Shown here: positions 1 through 12,494 of the stretch, piece by piece | How positions within the stretch are numbered: the first letter of the stretch is position 1 | Layout of the letters: each line of letters begins with the position of its first letter | NCBI RefSeq assembly: GCF_025869345.1 | Contig: NZ_JAOZVW010000152.1 | Coordinates: 49,945-113,944, forward strand | Direction: 5' to 3' | Source: Sphingopyxis sp. | GTDB taxonomy: Bacteria > Pseudomonadota > Alphaproteobacteria > Sphingomonadales > Sphingomonadaceae | DNA length: 64,000 nucleotides | Position numbers and translations under genes: made by a program | The notes under the pieces: generated by a model | What the model was told of the DNA's origin: nothing | Databases searched by the model: none | The model's input: the letters and a program-made list of their open reading frames with translations, nothing else

Positions 1-1522
1 TTCCTGTCGGCTGACCATGACGTGCGCGAGCCAGGGGGCGAGGCGATGCCCGGCATAATTGCGCATCGCGCGCTGTTCGGTCGCGACGCCGAGAGCATCG
101 GAAACCCTCTTTGCCGTCCGCTCGTCGTTCGTCGAAAACACAACGCGCACATGGCAATTATCGAGGATCGAATTATGCTCGCCGTAGGCTTTATCGACCT
201 GATTGAGACTTTGGGCGATCAGATAAACCCGGATTCCGTAGCCCGCCATGAAGGCAAGGCTCGTCTCGAAAAAGTCGAGCCGCCCCAAAGCCACGAACTC
301 ATCGAGCATCATTAGAAGCTTATGCCGGGGCATCGAGCTTCTCCGTGAGGCGGCGGCCGATCTGATTGAGCAGCAAGCGAATGAGCGGCTTGGTGCGCGA
401 AATATCCGACGGTGGAATGACGAGATACAGCGATACGGGATGGTCGGCTTCGACCAGATCGGCAATGCGCCAGTCGCAGCGCGACGTAACGGCCGCGACG
501 GTGGGGTCGCGATAGAGGCCGAGAAACGACATGGCCGTGGACAAGACGCCACTGCGTTCGTTCTCGCTCTTGTTCAGCACCTCGCGTGCCGCGCTGGCGA
601 CAACGGGATGAACCTGCGGCGCGTCCTTCGTGCCGAGATGATTGGTCGTCATCATCCGGCGCAGCGCCGTGACGAACGGGCGCTGTGGGTCCGAAAGGAA
701 AGTCGCGACGCGGGCGAGCGTCTTTTCTTCCTCGGCATAAAGGATGTGGAGGATCGCGCCGACCAGCAGGCTGTGGCTGGTCTTCTCCCAATGGTTGCGC
801 CGTTCCAGCGCGCCCTCGGGATCGACAAGAATATCCGCGATATTCTGAACGTCGCGGACCTCGTTGGCGCCCTTCCTGACCTCCAGCAGCGGATTATATT
901 TTGCCGATCGCGGATCGGTCGGATTGAACAGCAGGACATGGCTGAACCGCGCGCGCCAGCCCGCCGTCAGCTGCCAATTCTCGCCCTTGATGTCGTGGAT
1001 GATGGCCGAGCCGGTCCAGCTTAGCAGGGTCGGAGTGACGAGGCCGACGCCTTTGCCGCTTCGCGTCGGCGCAAAGGCCATGACATGCTCCGGCCCATCG
1101 TGGCGAAGGTAGCGCCCGCGCTTACGGCCGAGAAAAACGCCGCTGTCGCTGAACAGTCCGACGTGGTCGATCTCGCGTGGCGTCGCCCAGCGGGCGGACC
1201 CGTAGGTGGTGACCTGGCGCGACTGGCGCGCGCGCCAGAGCGACCCGGCGATGGCGGACGCGCAGCCGAGAAAGCCGCTCGCCCCCGCGATCATCCCGGC
1301 CTTGTCGAACACCTCGGGCGCGTAGGCTTCGTAATGATACCACCAGGGAAATACCGCCCACGGCTGATAGACGGGCGTGTCGAACAGGATGAACCAGGCC
1401 GGACCAAGCTGCGGCTGATGGCCAAGCTGCGCAGCACACCATTGCGTCGCGGCCCAGATGCCCACAATGACGATCGTGAAAACGACAAGAATTTGGCCGA
1501 TTAGAAGCTTGGTAGGGGTCAC
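1..1522 (-). pseudogene. traG: Conjugal coupling protein TraG/VirD4, frameshifted and cut by window edge
   Basis: VirD4/TraG ATPases link the relaxosome to the type IV secretion channel at the inner membrane. The reading frame starts at a GTG at 1522 with a GGAG seven bases upstream. It has N-terminal membrane segments (residues about 5-28 and 75-95) and a Walker A region at residues 151-160 (APTRSGKGVG). It stops at 320 after LTEKLDAPA. The family then continues with a Walker B stretch, and exactly that (RHKLLMMLDEF, then ALGRLDFFE and NDERTAKRVSDALG) is found one frame over from about 329 down to position 1, without stops. Removing one G from the GGGG run at 327-330 would restore a continuous protein. 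It is therefore either a real frameshift or an assembly error in a homopolymer. In related elements this gene directly follows the relaxase. Here it is 14 kb away. Confidence 0.85.
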
Positions 1523-1925
1523 GAATTCGCTCCGAATAGGACAAGGTGTCCCGACCCGAAGAAAGTCGCACCAATCTGCTTGGATATGACAGTGTCGCTA
1601 AGCCGTTCCGCGGCCGCTTCGCGCCTGTTCGGTCCATCCGATGGACAATTTTCCCAACTTGTTCGTGATTGTGTCGCGATTCCCGCGAGGTCAGCGCGCC
1701 TGAGATGATGGGGCCAGCGGTATTCCGAATTATGTGCTCAACATCAGGCGCCGGGAGTTTCGCCATGCGCGGGCGGCGCGGCAGACCAATGATGCTTCGC
1801 TCGGCTCGTCACGAGACGCTGACGCCTCAACGAATATCGCCGGGGCGTCCAGGCCGTGCATGGATAGATCGCCGCTGCGGTGCGTAGCTGGAGGAGAGAG
1901 GGGAGAAGCAGAAAGGAGCCATATC
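1523..1925. other. Intergenic region between traG and the PRC-barrel gene
   Basis: This 403-base divergent spacer should hold the promoters of traG (leftward) and of the PRC-barrel gene (rightward). I see no convincing coding frame, repeat or strong hairpin in it. Only the ribosome-binding sites at its two ends can be assigned. Confidence 0.4.
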
Positions 1926-2297
1926 ATGGCCGACACTGATATCGCCACCGACGAAACCAACCGCCTGATCGCCTCGAACAAGGTCGAGGGCACCGCCGTC
2001 TACAATCGCGACCGCGAGAAGCTGGGCTCGATCTACAACTTCATGGTCGCCAAGCGCGAGGGCCGCGTCGAATATGCCGTCCTCCAATTCGGTGGTCTCT
2101 TCGGTCTCGGCACCGATTATTACCCGCTCCCGTGGGACGTGCTCACTTACGACACCGACGAGGGCGGCTATGTCGTCGATCTCGACAAGCAGATGCTCGA
2201 AAAGGCGCCGCGCTATGCCGCCGATAGCGAGCCAGCGTTCGACCGCGACTATGGCCGCAACGTCTACGGCTATTACGGGGTTGATTACACCTTCTAG
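1926..2297 (+). CDS. PRC-barrel domain protein
   Basis: This 123-residue soluble protein starts at the ATG at 1926 with AGGAG ten bases upstream. The longer upstream frame is ignored for lack of a binding site. Residues about 13-85 match the PRC-barrel fold: KVEGTAVYNRDREKLGSI opens the domain, followed by alternating strands (VEYAVLQFGG, YYPLPWDVLTYD). PRC-barrel proteins of this stand-alone type are common, often stress-induced, in sphingomonads and rhizobia. Their molecular role is generally unknown. The C-terminus is rich in Tyr, Asp and Gly. It is a lone rightward gene at the left end of the cargo block. The family call is firm. A role is not assigned. Confidence 0.85.
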   Translation: MADTDIATDETNRLIASNKVEGTAVYNRDREKLGSIYNFMVAKREGRVEYAVLQFGGLFGLGTDYYPLPWDVLTYDTDEGGYVVDLDKQMLEKAPRYAADSEPAFDRDYGRNVYGYYGVDYTF

Positions 2298-2523
2298 CTC
2301 ATCGCGCGTAACCCCGCGATGGACGGCGGCCCGCCGCGGTCGCCGCCCCACCGCGGGTTCGTCGTCTTGCGGGCTAGCCTTTTGCCCGCCTATGCCGTTG
2401 GCATCGGGGCGACGGGATGGCTTGGCTGCTGGCGACGCGCCGCGGAAATGCGACTTTCCGCCGTCGGCGTGCGGTTCGCCGGCTGCGCCTGCACAGCACC
2501 GTCATGTGTCCAGCCGTTTGGCA

Positions 2524-3150
2524 TCATCGGTTTTCTCGGAGATATAACGCCCGGCTCTGCCGAGCAATGCCGCCCGCGCCCGCGGCCAGGCTCCTGAACG
2601 TCACCGACCAGCGCGTTTCGTTCATCGCCGCGATGCAGTGTTCCCACTCGTGTCGGGCCTCGCCGGACAGGTGATAGATGGAGCGCGGCATCAGCAGCGC
2701 GCTCGTCCGCTCGAATTTGCCATTGGCGCGTCGGCGCAGTCGCAGCGTCGCGGGCGCGCCAAGCGAGATTCCGACCACATGCTCGAATACGGGTCTGTCC
2801 TTGTGCCAACCGATGCCGGCACCCGGATCGTAGCGGATGATAAGAGCCTGCACGAGATCGGCTGATTCGAGGCCAGCAAAACGCGCGGCGCGATCTTTCA
2901 CCGGCTCAAGCCAGCCCGGAATCGGATCGGTCACCGCGAAGCATCCGGTCTCGAAATCATAGCTCCAGCCGAACGAGCGCGTCAGCCGCTTGCCGGTCCA
3001 TTGTTGAAATTTGAACGGACTCAGATTCGCCTTATCGATGCGCGCGATCAGCTCCGCTTCCTCGTCGGGCGTCACGATCGCTTCCGCCGATGACAGGCCA
3101 GGGAGCGCCACCGCCCCGAAGAGATCGAGCATCGCGTTCACCGCTTCCAT
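2524..3150 (-). CDS. alkB: AlkB-like 2OG-Fe(II) dioxygenase (alkylated-DNA repair)
   Basis: AlkB enzymes directly reverse alkylation on DNA or RNA bases, using 2-oxoglutarate, O2 and Fe(II). The 208-residue product has the iron-binding HxD at residues 116-118 (WHKDRP), the distal His at 171 (EHCIAAMNETRWS) and Arg 180/186 for 2-oxoglutarate. It also has the GxxIGWHKD and SLGAPATLRLRR stretches of the plant/bacterial ALKBH2-like group. It overlaps the 3' end of the thermonuclease gene by 13 bases, so it is probably the last gene of the leftward operon driven from the LexA box at 4110-4124. An internal ATG (residue 7) is an alternative start. The substrate (DNA or RNA) is not decided by sequence. 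Confidence 0.85.
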   Translation of the reverse strand: MEAVNAMLDLFGAVALPGLSSAEAIVTPDEEAELIARIDKANLSPFKFQQWTGKRLTRSFGWSYDFETGCFAVTDPIPGWLEPVKDRAARFAGLESADLVQALIIRYDPGAGIGWHKDRPVFEHVVGISLGAPATLRLRRRANGKFERTSALLMPRSIYHLSGEARHEWEHCIAAMNETRWSVTFRSLAAGAGGIARQSRALYLRENR

Positions 3151-3557
3151 CCCCTTCCGCCTTCGGAAGCGCCCTGCCAGCGCAGCAATTGCCCGAGCGG
3201 TCGGCCGCGCAAGGTGCAGTAACCGATCACGCGGTCGTAGCTGCGCTTGCCCGCGCGGCAGTGGAGTGTCTGCCCAGATACGAAGCGCTCGAGACGGCGT
3301 TTCGCTTCCTTTCCGCCTTTCTCGTGAAGCTCCTTGGCATAGAAGTCACCGAGGCGGACCTCGACCCAGCGTTCGGGCCGCCCGGCGGGGCCGACGCAAA
3401 GACTGTCGCCGTCACCGACATAGCGCACGACACCGCTGAAGTCGGTGCCTTTCGCCGGCAGTGCTCCTTCGCACGGATCGGCGAGCGCCGGCGTCGCCCA
3501 AAGGCAGGCGACCACGGTTATGGACATTGTGCGGATAGAGGTTTTGATCGGAGACAT
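3138..3557 (-). CDS. Thermonuclease-family (SNase-like) protein with signal peptide
   Basis: The protein is about 139 residues from the ATG at 3557; upstream and downstream Met codons (3587, 3527) are also possible and none has a clear ribosome-binding site. A hydrophobic N-terminus (SITVVACLWATPALA) looks like a Sec signal, so export to the periplasm is expected. The body matches the staphylococcal nuclease fold: GVVRYVGDGDSLCVG, then VRLGDFYAKELHEKGGKEAK, where the family has the R..D.PE signature. The Pro of that PE motif is Lys-Glu here, so catalytic competence is uncertain. The C-terminus is short compared with full nucleases. It sits between a Cys-less SRAP gene and alkB in a likely operon. 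An exported nuclease in an SOS-type operon is unexpected. Confidence 0.7.
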   Translation of the reverse strand: MSPIKTSIRTMSITVVACLWATPALADPCEGALPAKGTDFSGVVRYVGDGDSLCVGPAGRPERWVEVRLGDFYAKELHEKGGKEAKRRLERFVSGQTLHCRAGKRSYDRVIGYCTLRGRPLGQLLRWQGASEGGRGWKR

Positions 3558-3576
3558 GAGGAGATCGATTGAGCCG

Positions 3577-4104
3577 TCAGATGGCAAGCGCCTGCTGCAC
3601 CGCGCCTCGCTTGCCGAACGGAATCTCTTCGACGACGAACGTGCGCGCCGGCGGCGTCACGAGCAGATTGCTTACCGGAACGGCCGCATCGAGCCATTGC
3701 ATGACCTGCCGGCGATGGATGATCGCGCCGTGGCGCTCCTGATACTGCGCGACCTCGGGATTGGCCGACACCGTGATGACACGATAGCTCAGCGGCCATT
3801 CGCCCATCGCCGGCTCCCAGATCGCCGCGAGGTAGAAATGATTGCCGCCGTCCAGCGTGACGCGATAGCGCGTGTCGCCGACGCTGAGCTGGAATTCCGA
3901 TGCCGGAATGAGGCAGCGATTGGCGGGAAAGTCCTGTCCTTCGGAACGCACGAAGCGATAGGAGATGCCGTCGCTGAACCGCGGGTTGGAACCCCATGCC
4001 GCCTCGACCATCTCGATTTCGCTGGCATCCTCCGGATTTCGCCGGATGATGGCGCGGCGGTCGCCGAGCGGCGCGTCGGAATCGAAGGGGATTGGCGTTT
4101 CCAT
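3577..4104 (-). CDS. SRAP-domain protein lacking the catalytic cysteine
   Basis: SRAP proteins (YedK/HMCES) normally form a thiazolidine crosslink with abasic sites in single-stranded DNA through Cys2, exposed by Met removal. This 175-residue protein keeps the fold: EAAWGSNPR, YRFVRSEG where the active-site Asn segment lies, CLIPASEF with the conserved Glu, and ERHGAIIHRR where the active-site His lies. It begins METPIPFD, so there is no Cys2. The start at 4104 is chosen because the domain begins there; the frame stays open upstream to 4692 but that part overlaps the divergent SRAP gene and is not domain-like. A LexA-type operator lies only 5 bases upstream, so the transcript is probably nearly leaderless. 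It may bind abasic sites without crosslinking, or regulate its partner. This is an inference. Confidence 0.8.
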   Translation of the reverse strand: METPIPFDSDAPLGDRRAIIRRNPEDASEIEMVEAAWGSNPRFSDGISYRFVRSEGQDFPANRCLIPASEFQLSVGDTRYRVTLDGGNHFYLAAIWEPAMGEWPLSYRVITVSANPEVAQYQERHGAIIHRRQVMQWLDAAVPVSNLLVTPPARTFVVEEIPFGKRGAVQQALAI

Positions 4105-4109
4105 CGTCG

Positions 4110-4124
4110 GAACATAGTAGGAAC
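4110..4124. promoter_or_regulatory. LexA (SOS) box between divergent SRAP operons
   Basis: GAAC-N7-GAAC, the direct-repeat operator recognised by alphaproteobacterial LexA (GTTC-N7-GTTC on the other strand). It lies between the leftward SRAP-like/thermonuclease/alkB genes and the rightward SRAP/DUF1810/imuA genes, 5 bases from one start codon and 35 from the other, so one repressor site could control both. The same pattern occurs again before imuA. Confidence 0.8.
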
Positions 4125-4158
4125 AATGGCGGTGAGTCGCAAGGAGGGGTGAGCGCGC

Positions 4159-4776
4159 GTGTGCAATGATTATCGCCTGGAGGTCGATATTGCTTCGATC
4201 GTCGAGGATTTCGACGATTTGAAGATCAAGATCAAAATGCCCGAGAGCACGCCGAACGTGCCGGCGCGCGCTGACATCAACATCACCGACACGGCCCCGA
4301 TCGTTCGCTCGATCGAGGGAGAAACCAGCGCCGGCGAATTGGTCAACCGGCGATGGAGCTGGCCGGGCGCGAATGGTCGACCGGTCTATAATTTCCGTTC
4401 TGAGGGCCGCGAGTTCACCTCGGGACGCTGCCTCATACTGGCGGACGGCTTGTACGAATTCACCGACCCGCTTCCGGGCCAGAAGCGCAAGACCAAATGG
4501 CTGTTTACGCTGAAGGATCACGACTGGTTCTGTATCGCCGGCATTTGGCGCGCGCATCCCGAAGTCGGTGAAGCCTGGACGATGCTCACGACCGAGCCGG
4601 GCGAAGACATCGCGCCTTATCACAAGCGGCAGGTCATCCCATTGCCCCGCGATCAATGGACGGCCTGGCTCGATCCGTCGGTGCCCGCGCATGACGTGTT
4701 GCGGGTGCTGCCTAAGGGCAGCCTGCCGGTGACGCGCGTGTTTCCTCCCGAGCCGGCGCAGGGGGCCTTGCTCTGA
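4159..4776 (+). CDS. yedK: SRAP family abasic-site crosslinking protein (YedK/HMCES type)
   Basis: The GTG at 4159 has an AAGGAGG ten bases upstream and gives the family hallmark MCNDY, with Cys2 free to become the N-terminus after Met removal. The other active-site segments are present: NFRSEG (Asn), DGLYEF (Glu) and PYHKRQVIPL (His) in the 205-residue chain. The protein is expected to cap abasic sites in single-stranded DNA, protecting them during replication. A LexA box lies 35 bases upstream, in keeping with the family's SOS association. The stop overlaps the next start (ATGA), so it is co-transcribed with the DUF1810 gene and probably with imuA. It faces a Cys-less paralogue across a shared operator. 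Confidence 0.92.
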   Translation: MCNDYRLEVDIASIVEDFDDLKIKIKMPESTPNVPARADINITDTAPIVRSIEGETSAGELVNRRWSWPGANGRPVYNFRSEGREFTSGRCLILADGLYEFTDPLPGQKRKTKWLFTLKDHDWFCIAGIWRAHPEVGEAWTMLTTEPGEDIAPYHKRQVIPLPRDQWTAWLDPSVPAHDVLRVLPKGSLPVTRVFPPEPAQGALL

Positions 4777-5234
4777 TGGCGACCGACAATTTGCTCGATC
4801 GCTTCGTCGAGGCGCAGACGCTTGCCTATCAGACGGCGCTCGCTGAAATCCGCCGGGGCGCGAAGCGTTCGCACTGGATCTGGTTCGTCTTTCCGCAGAT
4901 CGTCGGGCTCGGCCGCAGTTCGACCGCGCGGCATTTTGCGATCCGGTCGATCGACGAGGCGCGCGCCTATCTCGATCACCCGGTGCTCGGTCCGCGCTAT
5001 CGGGAATGCGTCGCCGCTTTGCAGGATTTGACGATCAGCGATCCCGTCACGGTGTTTGGCGAGGTGGATGCGATGAAGCTCCGGTCCTCGCTCACCCTCT
5101 TCGAGTCGGCCCGCGCCGATTCGCTTATCGCGGCTGCTCTCGATCGCTGGTTCGGCGGGAAGCGCGACGAAATGACGCTACGGATTCTAGGAATCGATCA
5201 AACGGCACAGCCGGCGGATGGTCAATCGGCTTGA
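4776..5234 (+). CDS. DUF1810 family protein
   Basis: A 152-residue protein of the DUF1810 family. The N-terminal LLDRFVEAQ, the central SHWIWFVFPQIVGLG and the later EARAYLDHPVLGPR are the family's conserved stretches. Biochemical function is unknown. The ATG overlaps the stop of the SRAP gene in ATGA, indicating translational coupling. This places a protein of unknown role inside an SOS-controlled DNA-damage operon. Homologues are ordinary chromosomal genes in many bacteria. No membrane segment or signal is visible. Confidence 0.85.
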   Translation: MATDNLLDRFVEAQTLAYQTALAEIRRGAKRSHWIWFVFPQIVGLGRSSTARHFAIRSIDEARAYLDHPVLGPRYRECVAALQDLTISDPVTVFGEVDAMKLRSSLTLFESARADSLIAAALDRWFGGKRDEMTLRILGIDQTAQPADGQSA

Positions 5235-5252
5235 CGGCGCGAAGACTCAATG

Positions 5253-5267
5253 GAACATAATAGGAAC
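5253..5267 (+). promoter_or_regulatory. LexA (SOS) box upstream of imuA
   Basis: GAAC-ATAATAG-GAAC matches the alphaproteobacterial LexA direct repeat with a 7-base spacer. It differs from the first box at 4110-4124 by a single spacer base. It ends 23 bases before the imuA start, as expected for an SOS-repressed mutagenesis cassette. Confidence 0.85.
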
Positions 5268-5290
5268 AAATGAGTCGATGTTGTTGACCG

Positions 5291-6067
5291 ATGCCCGCAG
5301 AATTCGCCCTTTCCGATCGGCCTCACGCCGAACAGCTTGCCGTGCTTCGCACGCAGATCGCGGCCGCGCAGGCGGAACGCGGGCCGGCGCTTGCTTTCGG
5401 TATCGATGCCCTCGATAGCCGGCTTGCCGATCATGGGCTGGATGGCGCTGGCCTCCACGAGTTAGCCGCCGCTTCATCGACCCTAAACGATGACGCGGCG
5501 GCTACACTCTTCGCCGCCGGGATCGCGGCGCGGTTCGCCAACAAGCCGGGGTTCACGATATTGTGGGCGCTCACCCGGTTCGATCTCTACGCACCGGGCC
5601 TCGAACAGGTCGGGCTTGGTCCCGACCGGATATTCTACGCGCAGGGCCGCAAGGACGCCGAGGTGCTGGCGATGGCCGAAGACGGCCTGCGGGACGGCTC
5701 GCTCGCCTGCGTCGTCGCCGAAGTCAAGGCCGCCGATCAGACCGCCACGCGCCGGCTTCAGCTCGCCGCATCGGACGGCAAGACGCCGATTCTGCTCTAC
5801 CGTCGCCATCGCTCCCGCGATCGCTGCCCGCTCGAACAGCCGTCATCGGCGATGACCCGCTGGCGGATCGGCTGCGCTCCATCGACGCGGCTCCCCTATG
5901 CCGGGGTCGGGCGCGAACGCTGGTCGATCGAACTCGTTCGCCAGCGCAGCGGCAATCCTTTTTCCCTTGAAGTTGAAGCGTGTGATGACACGGGTCGCCT
6001 CGCTCTACCTGCCGCAGCTCTCCATAGAGCGGTTGCGCCGGTCCGAGCGCTCCACCAAGCCGCCTGA
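5291..6067 (+). CDS. imuA: ImuA, RecA-like mutasome component
   Basis: ImuA (258 residues) is the RecA/SulA-like first member of the imuA-imuB-dnaE2 mutagenesis cassette used for damage-induced mutagenesis in bacteria without umuDC. Recognisable stretches are ALAFGIDALDSRL, LHELAAAS, FTILWALTRFDLYAPGL and the conserved tail PILLYRRHRSRD, MTRWRIGCAPS and LPYAGVGRERWS. The ATG at 5291 follows a LexA box by 23 bases, and the leader has no strong Shine-Dalgarno. The 3' end overlaps imuB by 83 bases, so the two are co-transcribed. It is carried on a mobile element here. Confidence 0.9.
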   Translation: MPAEFALSDRPHAEQLAVLRTQIAAAQAERGPALAFGIDALDSRLADHGLDGAGLHELAAASSTLNDDAAATLFAAGIAARFANKPGFTILWALTRFDLYAPGLEQVGLGPDRIFYAQGRKDAEVLAMAEDGLRDGSLACVVAEVKAADQTATRRLQLAASDGKTPILLYRRHRSRDRCPLEQPSSAMTRWRIGCAPSTRLPYAGVGRERWSIELVRQRSGNPFSLEVEACDDTGRLALPAAALHRAVAPVRALHQAA

Positions 6068-7801
6068 AGGCGGCGCCTTTTCCGTTCCGTCGCTGCTTCC
6101 GGCTCCGATCGACGATAATCCCGGCGCCTGCTCTGTGCCTAAAGGCGGTGGCTGGCGTCCGGGCGCGCGCGGGGCGCGCGACGGCGCGCTGCCGGCCAAA
6201 CCGACGCAGACGGAGATCGACGCCCTGCCGGCGCATCAGCGCCCGACATCGCGCGAATTGAGCCGCCGCAGCGAATCCGCCGAGCATCCATTCCGCGCCA
6301 TGCGACCCGACGAGGGCATGTCTGGCTCTGCCCCGGCGCGGCTTCACACCTTCCCGGTTTGGACACGTCCGACGATCCTGATCGAACGAACCGGCCAGAA
6401 GGAGATCGTGACCGCCGCCTGCCCGGTTGCGCTCGACCTTGGCCTGCGACCCGGCATGGCCGCGGCCCATGCTCGCGCGCTCGTTCCCGATCTCGATGTG
6501 CGCGAGGCCGATCCCAAAGCCGACCGGGCGCTGCTCGACCGGCTCGCGCTTCACGCGGTCGGCTATTGGACCCCGATCGCGAGCGTCGCCGATTCCGATG
6601 GCCTCTGGCTCGACCTTTCCGGCACCACGCACCTGTTCGGCGGCGAGGAACGCTTCTGCCGTCGGCTGCTACGGTTTCTGCGCCGCGTCGGTTTCACCGC
6701 GACGATCGCGATCGCCGGTACGCCCGGCGCGGCCCACGCGCTCGCGCGCTATGGCGGTGCGGCCATCACCATCCTCCCGCCCGGGGCCGAGTCCGAAGCG
6801 ATGGTCGACCTTCCCCTCGCTGCCTTGCGCCTCGCGCCCGAAGCGCTGACCGCCGCGTCGCGGTTCGGTCTGGAACGGGTTGGCGACCTCTACCCGATGC
6901 CGCGCGGCCCGCTGGCGAAGCGGCTCGGCCTTTCGACGGTAACGCGCCTCGACCAGGCTCGCGGCGCCGTGGCCGAGCCGATCGTGCCGGTTATTCCGTT
7001 CGAGGTGCCGCGCGTCGAGCGGCGACTGCTCGAACCGATCGGCACCGCCGAAGCCATCACGCAGGTCATCGGCGATTTGATCGACGACATGGTGACGCTG
7101 CTTCAGGCGCGCGGGCTCGGCCTGCGCGCGGCCGTGCTGAGCTGCTTACGCGTCGATGGTCAGGAACAGCGGATCGGGTTCGGCACGGCGCGAGCAACGC
7201 GCAACGCCACGCATCTGAAGCGGCTCGCGGCAATGCGCGTCGAGACGATCGAGCCGGACCTTGGCATCGAGGCGATGGCGCTCACGGCCCCGCGTGTTGA
7301 GGAGCTCCATGCCGCGATGATCGCTGCCGCCGATCTCGCCGGCGGGGATCGCGCGCCCGACATCGCGCCGCTCGTCGACCAGCTCGCGGGGCGCGTCGGC
7401 GAGGATGCTCTGTTCCGCATCGTACCGCGCGAAAGTGACGTGCCCGAACGCGCTGTGCGCCGCGCGCCAGCGCTCGCCACGCCGACCGGCTGGCCGCGCT
7501 GGAAGCGACCGGTCCGGTTGCTCAAGCGCCCCGAATTGCTCGCCAGCGTGGTCGCGCTGCTTCCCGATCACCCGCCGCGGCGCTTCGTGTGGCGCGGCAG
7601 ACCCTATCGCGTCGTCGCAGGCGATGGTCCCGAACGCATCCACGGCGAATGGTGGCGCAGCCGCCGAGAAATGTGGGCCGTCCGCGATTATTTCCGCGTC
7701 GAAGCCGAGGGTGGCGAGCGCTTCTGGCTCTTCCGGCGCGGCGATGGCGTCGAAGCGCCGACGGGCGACCTCTCCTGGTATATGCACGGACTGTTCGGCT
7801 G

Positions 7802-7802
<1 letters not shown>
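5985..7802 (+). CDS. imuB: ImuB, Y-family polymerase-like mutasome protein
   Basis: ImuB is a catalytically dead Y-family polymerase homologue that recruits DnaE2 to the sliding clamp. The ATG at 5985 gives [19 protein letters not shown], the family start; the frame is open further upstream but inside imuA. The protein has 605 residues. Palm/finger segments ([35 protein letters not shown]) are present, and the catalytic acidic residues of true DinB enzymes are absent. Residues about 22-125 are a Pro/Gly/Arg/Ser-rich, apparently disordered insertion splitting the N-terminal strand from [10 protein letters not shown]. The conserved C-terminus ([12 protein letters not shown] and [17 protein letters not shown]) is intact. 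The stop overlaps the dnaE2 start in ATGA. Confidence 0.9.
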
Positions 7803-11071
<3,269 letters not shown>

Positions 11072-11235
11072 GCGGCATCCAGCGCAGAATGCTCGGCGAG
11101 CACTGACATCTACCCGTCGTGATACGCGGTCAGCATTGGCCGAACCTGGGCCATTGTTCCCTCCGGTCCAGTTTCAGTTCGCATTTGGCAGAGGCGAGAT
11201 GGATCATGCCGAGGAGGCCATGATTTCCGTGAGAT

Positions 11236-11637
11236 TTATTGCGGAAACAGTTCGACATGCGTCTCGGCGGTGCGACCATAATAAACCACCCGGCGACCGA
11301 TGAACGAGACGAGATAGCCGGCGCAGCCCGCGGCCTTCGCCTTCTCGCAGAAGATAGCATAGCTATAGTCGGGACCGTTGGCCTGTGCCCAGCGCACGAG
11401 CACTTCCACGCCGGCACTATCGAACGGCGCCGCCACCGGTACGATCGAATGCGGCATGCCGAGTTCAATGTTGTCGCCATCCGGCAGATAATACAGTTGG
11501 ACATTGCGGCGATAATCGACCGCATAGCCCTCGAAACCTGCACTGACGAGTTTGCCAATGATTTCGGGAAAACTCAGGCTCCCGTCATGCGCGGCATTGA
11601 GACACGCTTTGGCAACAGCAATCCGTTCCGCGTCCAT
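11236..11637 (-). CDS. DUF1398 family protein
   Basis: A 133-residue protein matching DUF1398 (YbcV-like). Conserved parts are FPEIIGKLVSAGFEGYAVD, the NIELGMPHS segment and the C-terminal GCAGYLVSFIGRRVVYYGR. Function is unknown; family members are small cytosolic proteins. The ATG at 11637 has AAGGAAC about nine bases upstream. It lies 42 bases downstream of a MarR-type regulator in the same direction and may be regulated by it. It marks the change from the DNA-repair block to the second cargo block. Confidence 0.8.
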   Translation of the reverse strand: MDAERIAVAKACLNAAHDGSLSFPEIIGKLVSAGFEGYAVDYRRNVQLYYLPDGDNIELGMPHSIVPVAAPFDSAGVEVLVRWAQANGPDYSYAIFCEKAKAAGCAGYLVSFIGRRVVYYGRTAETHVELFPQ

Positions 11638-11679
11638 GCGCAGGTTCCTTTCTTCAATGATGATGTCGAGAGAACAGGG

Positions 11680-12132
11680 TCAGTCGACAGGTATGCCTGA
11701 CAGCCTATGTTTATCGATCAGCGCGTGCAGCAACCTGCGCAGCCCCTCATGCTCTTTACGACTCAGAACGGCAAAAAAGGCGGCGTCGTTCTCGTCGGCA
11801 AGCCGGGCAAGCACCGGCACCTTTTCGACGCCCGCGTCCGACAGGGAAAGTCTGTGTCCGCGTTTGTCATCAGGATTGCCGGTGCGTTCAATTAGCTCCT
11901 TCTCCAGTAATCGGTCGGCAAGCTTGCTGATCGCGCCTCTGGTCATGCCCATTTTGCTGGCCAGAGCAGAAGGCGCGACAGCCGAGTTGTCATAGAGTGA
12001 GCGCAGCATCACCCACTCAGCCACGGTCACGCCTTCATCCGCCACGGCACGGGCGAATTCCTGCGAGACGGCATTTGACACCATCCGCAGCATATAGCCC
12101 GTATGGGCGGTGAGGTCAGAGACGATAGCCAC
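11680..12132 (-). CDS. MarR family transcriptional regulator
   Basis: A 150-residue winged-helix regulator from a GTG at 12132 (GGAG six bases upstream). The DNA-binding core reads SALASKMGMTRGAISKLADRL followed by the wing ERTGNPDDKRGHRLSLSDAG, typical MarR sequence. N- and C-terminal helices for dimerisation flank it. No Cys is present, so ligand rather than thiol sensing is more likely. The likely target is its own promoter and the DUF1398 gene downstream. The ligand is not predictable. Confidence 0.9.
   Translation of the reverse strand: MAIVSDLTAHTGYMLRMVSNAVSQEFARAVADEGVTVAEWVMLRSLYDNSAVAPSALASKMGMTRGAISKLADRLLEKELIERTGNPDDKRGHRLSLSDAGVEKVPVLARLADENDAAFFAVLSRKEHEGLRRLLHALIDKHRLSGIPVD

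Positions 12133-12494
<362 letters not shown>

Noticed and set aside
4105..4692. N-terminal extension of the Cys-less SRAP gene (frame open to 4692)
   Set aside because: It overlaps the divergent SRAP gene entirely, crosses the LexA box, and has no similarity to SRAP N-termini.
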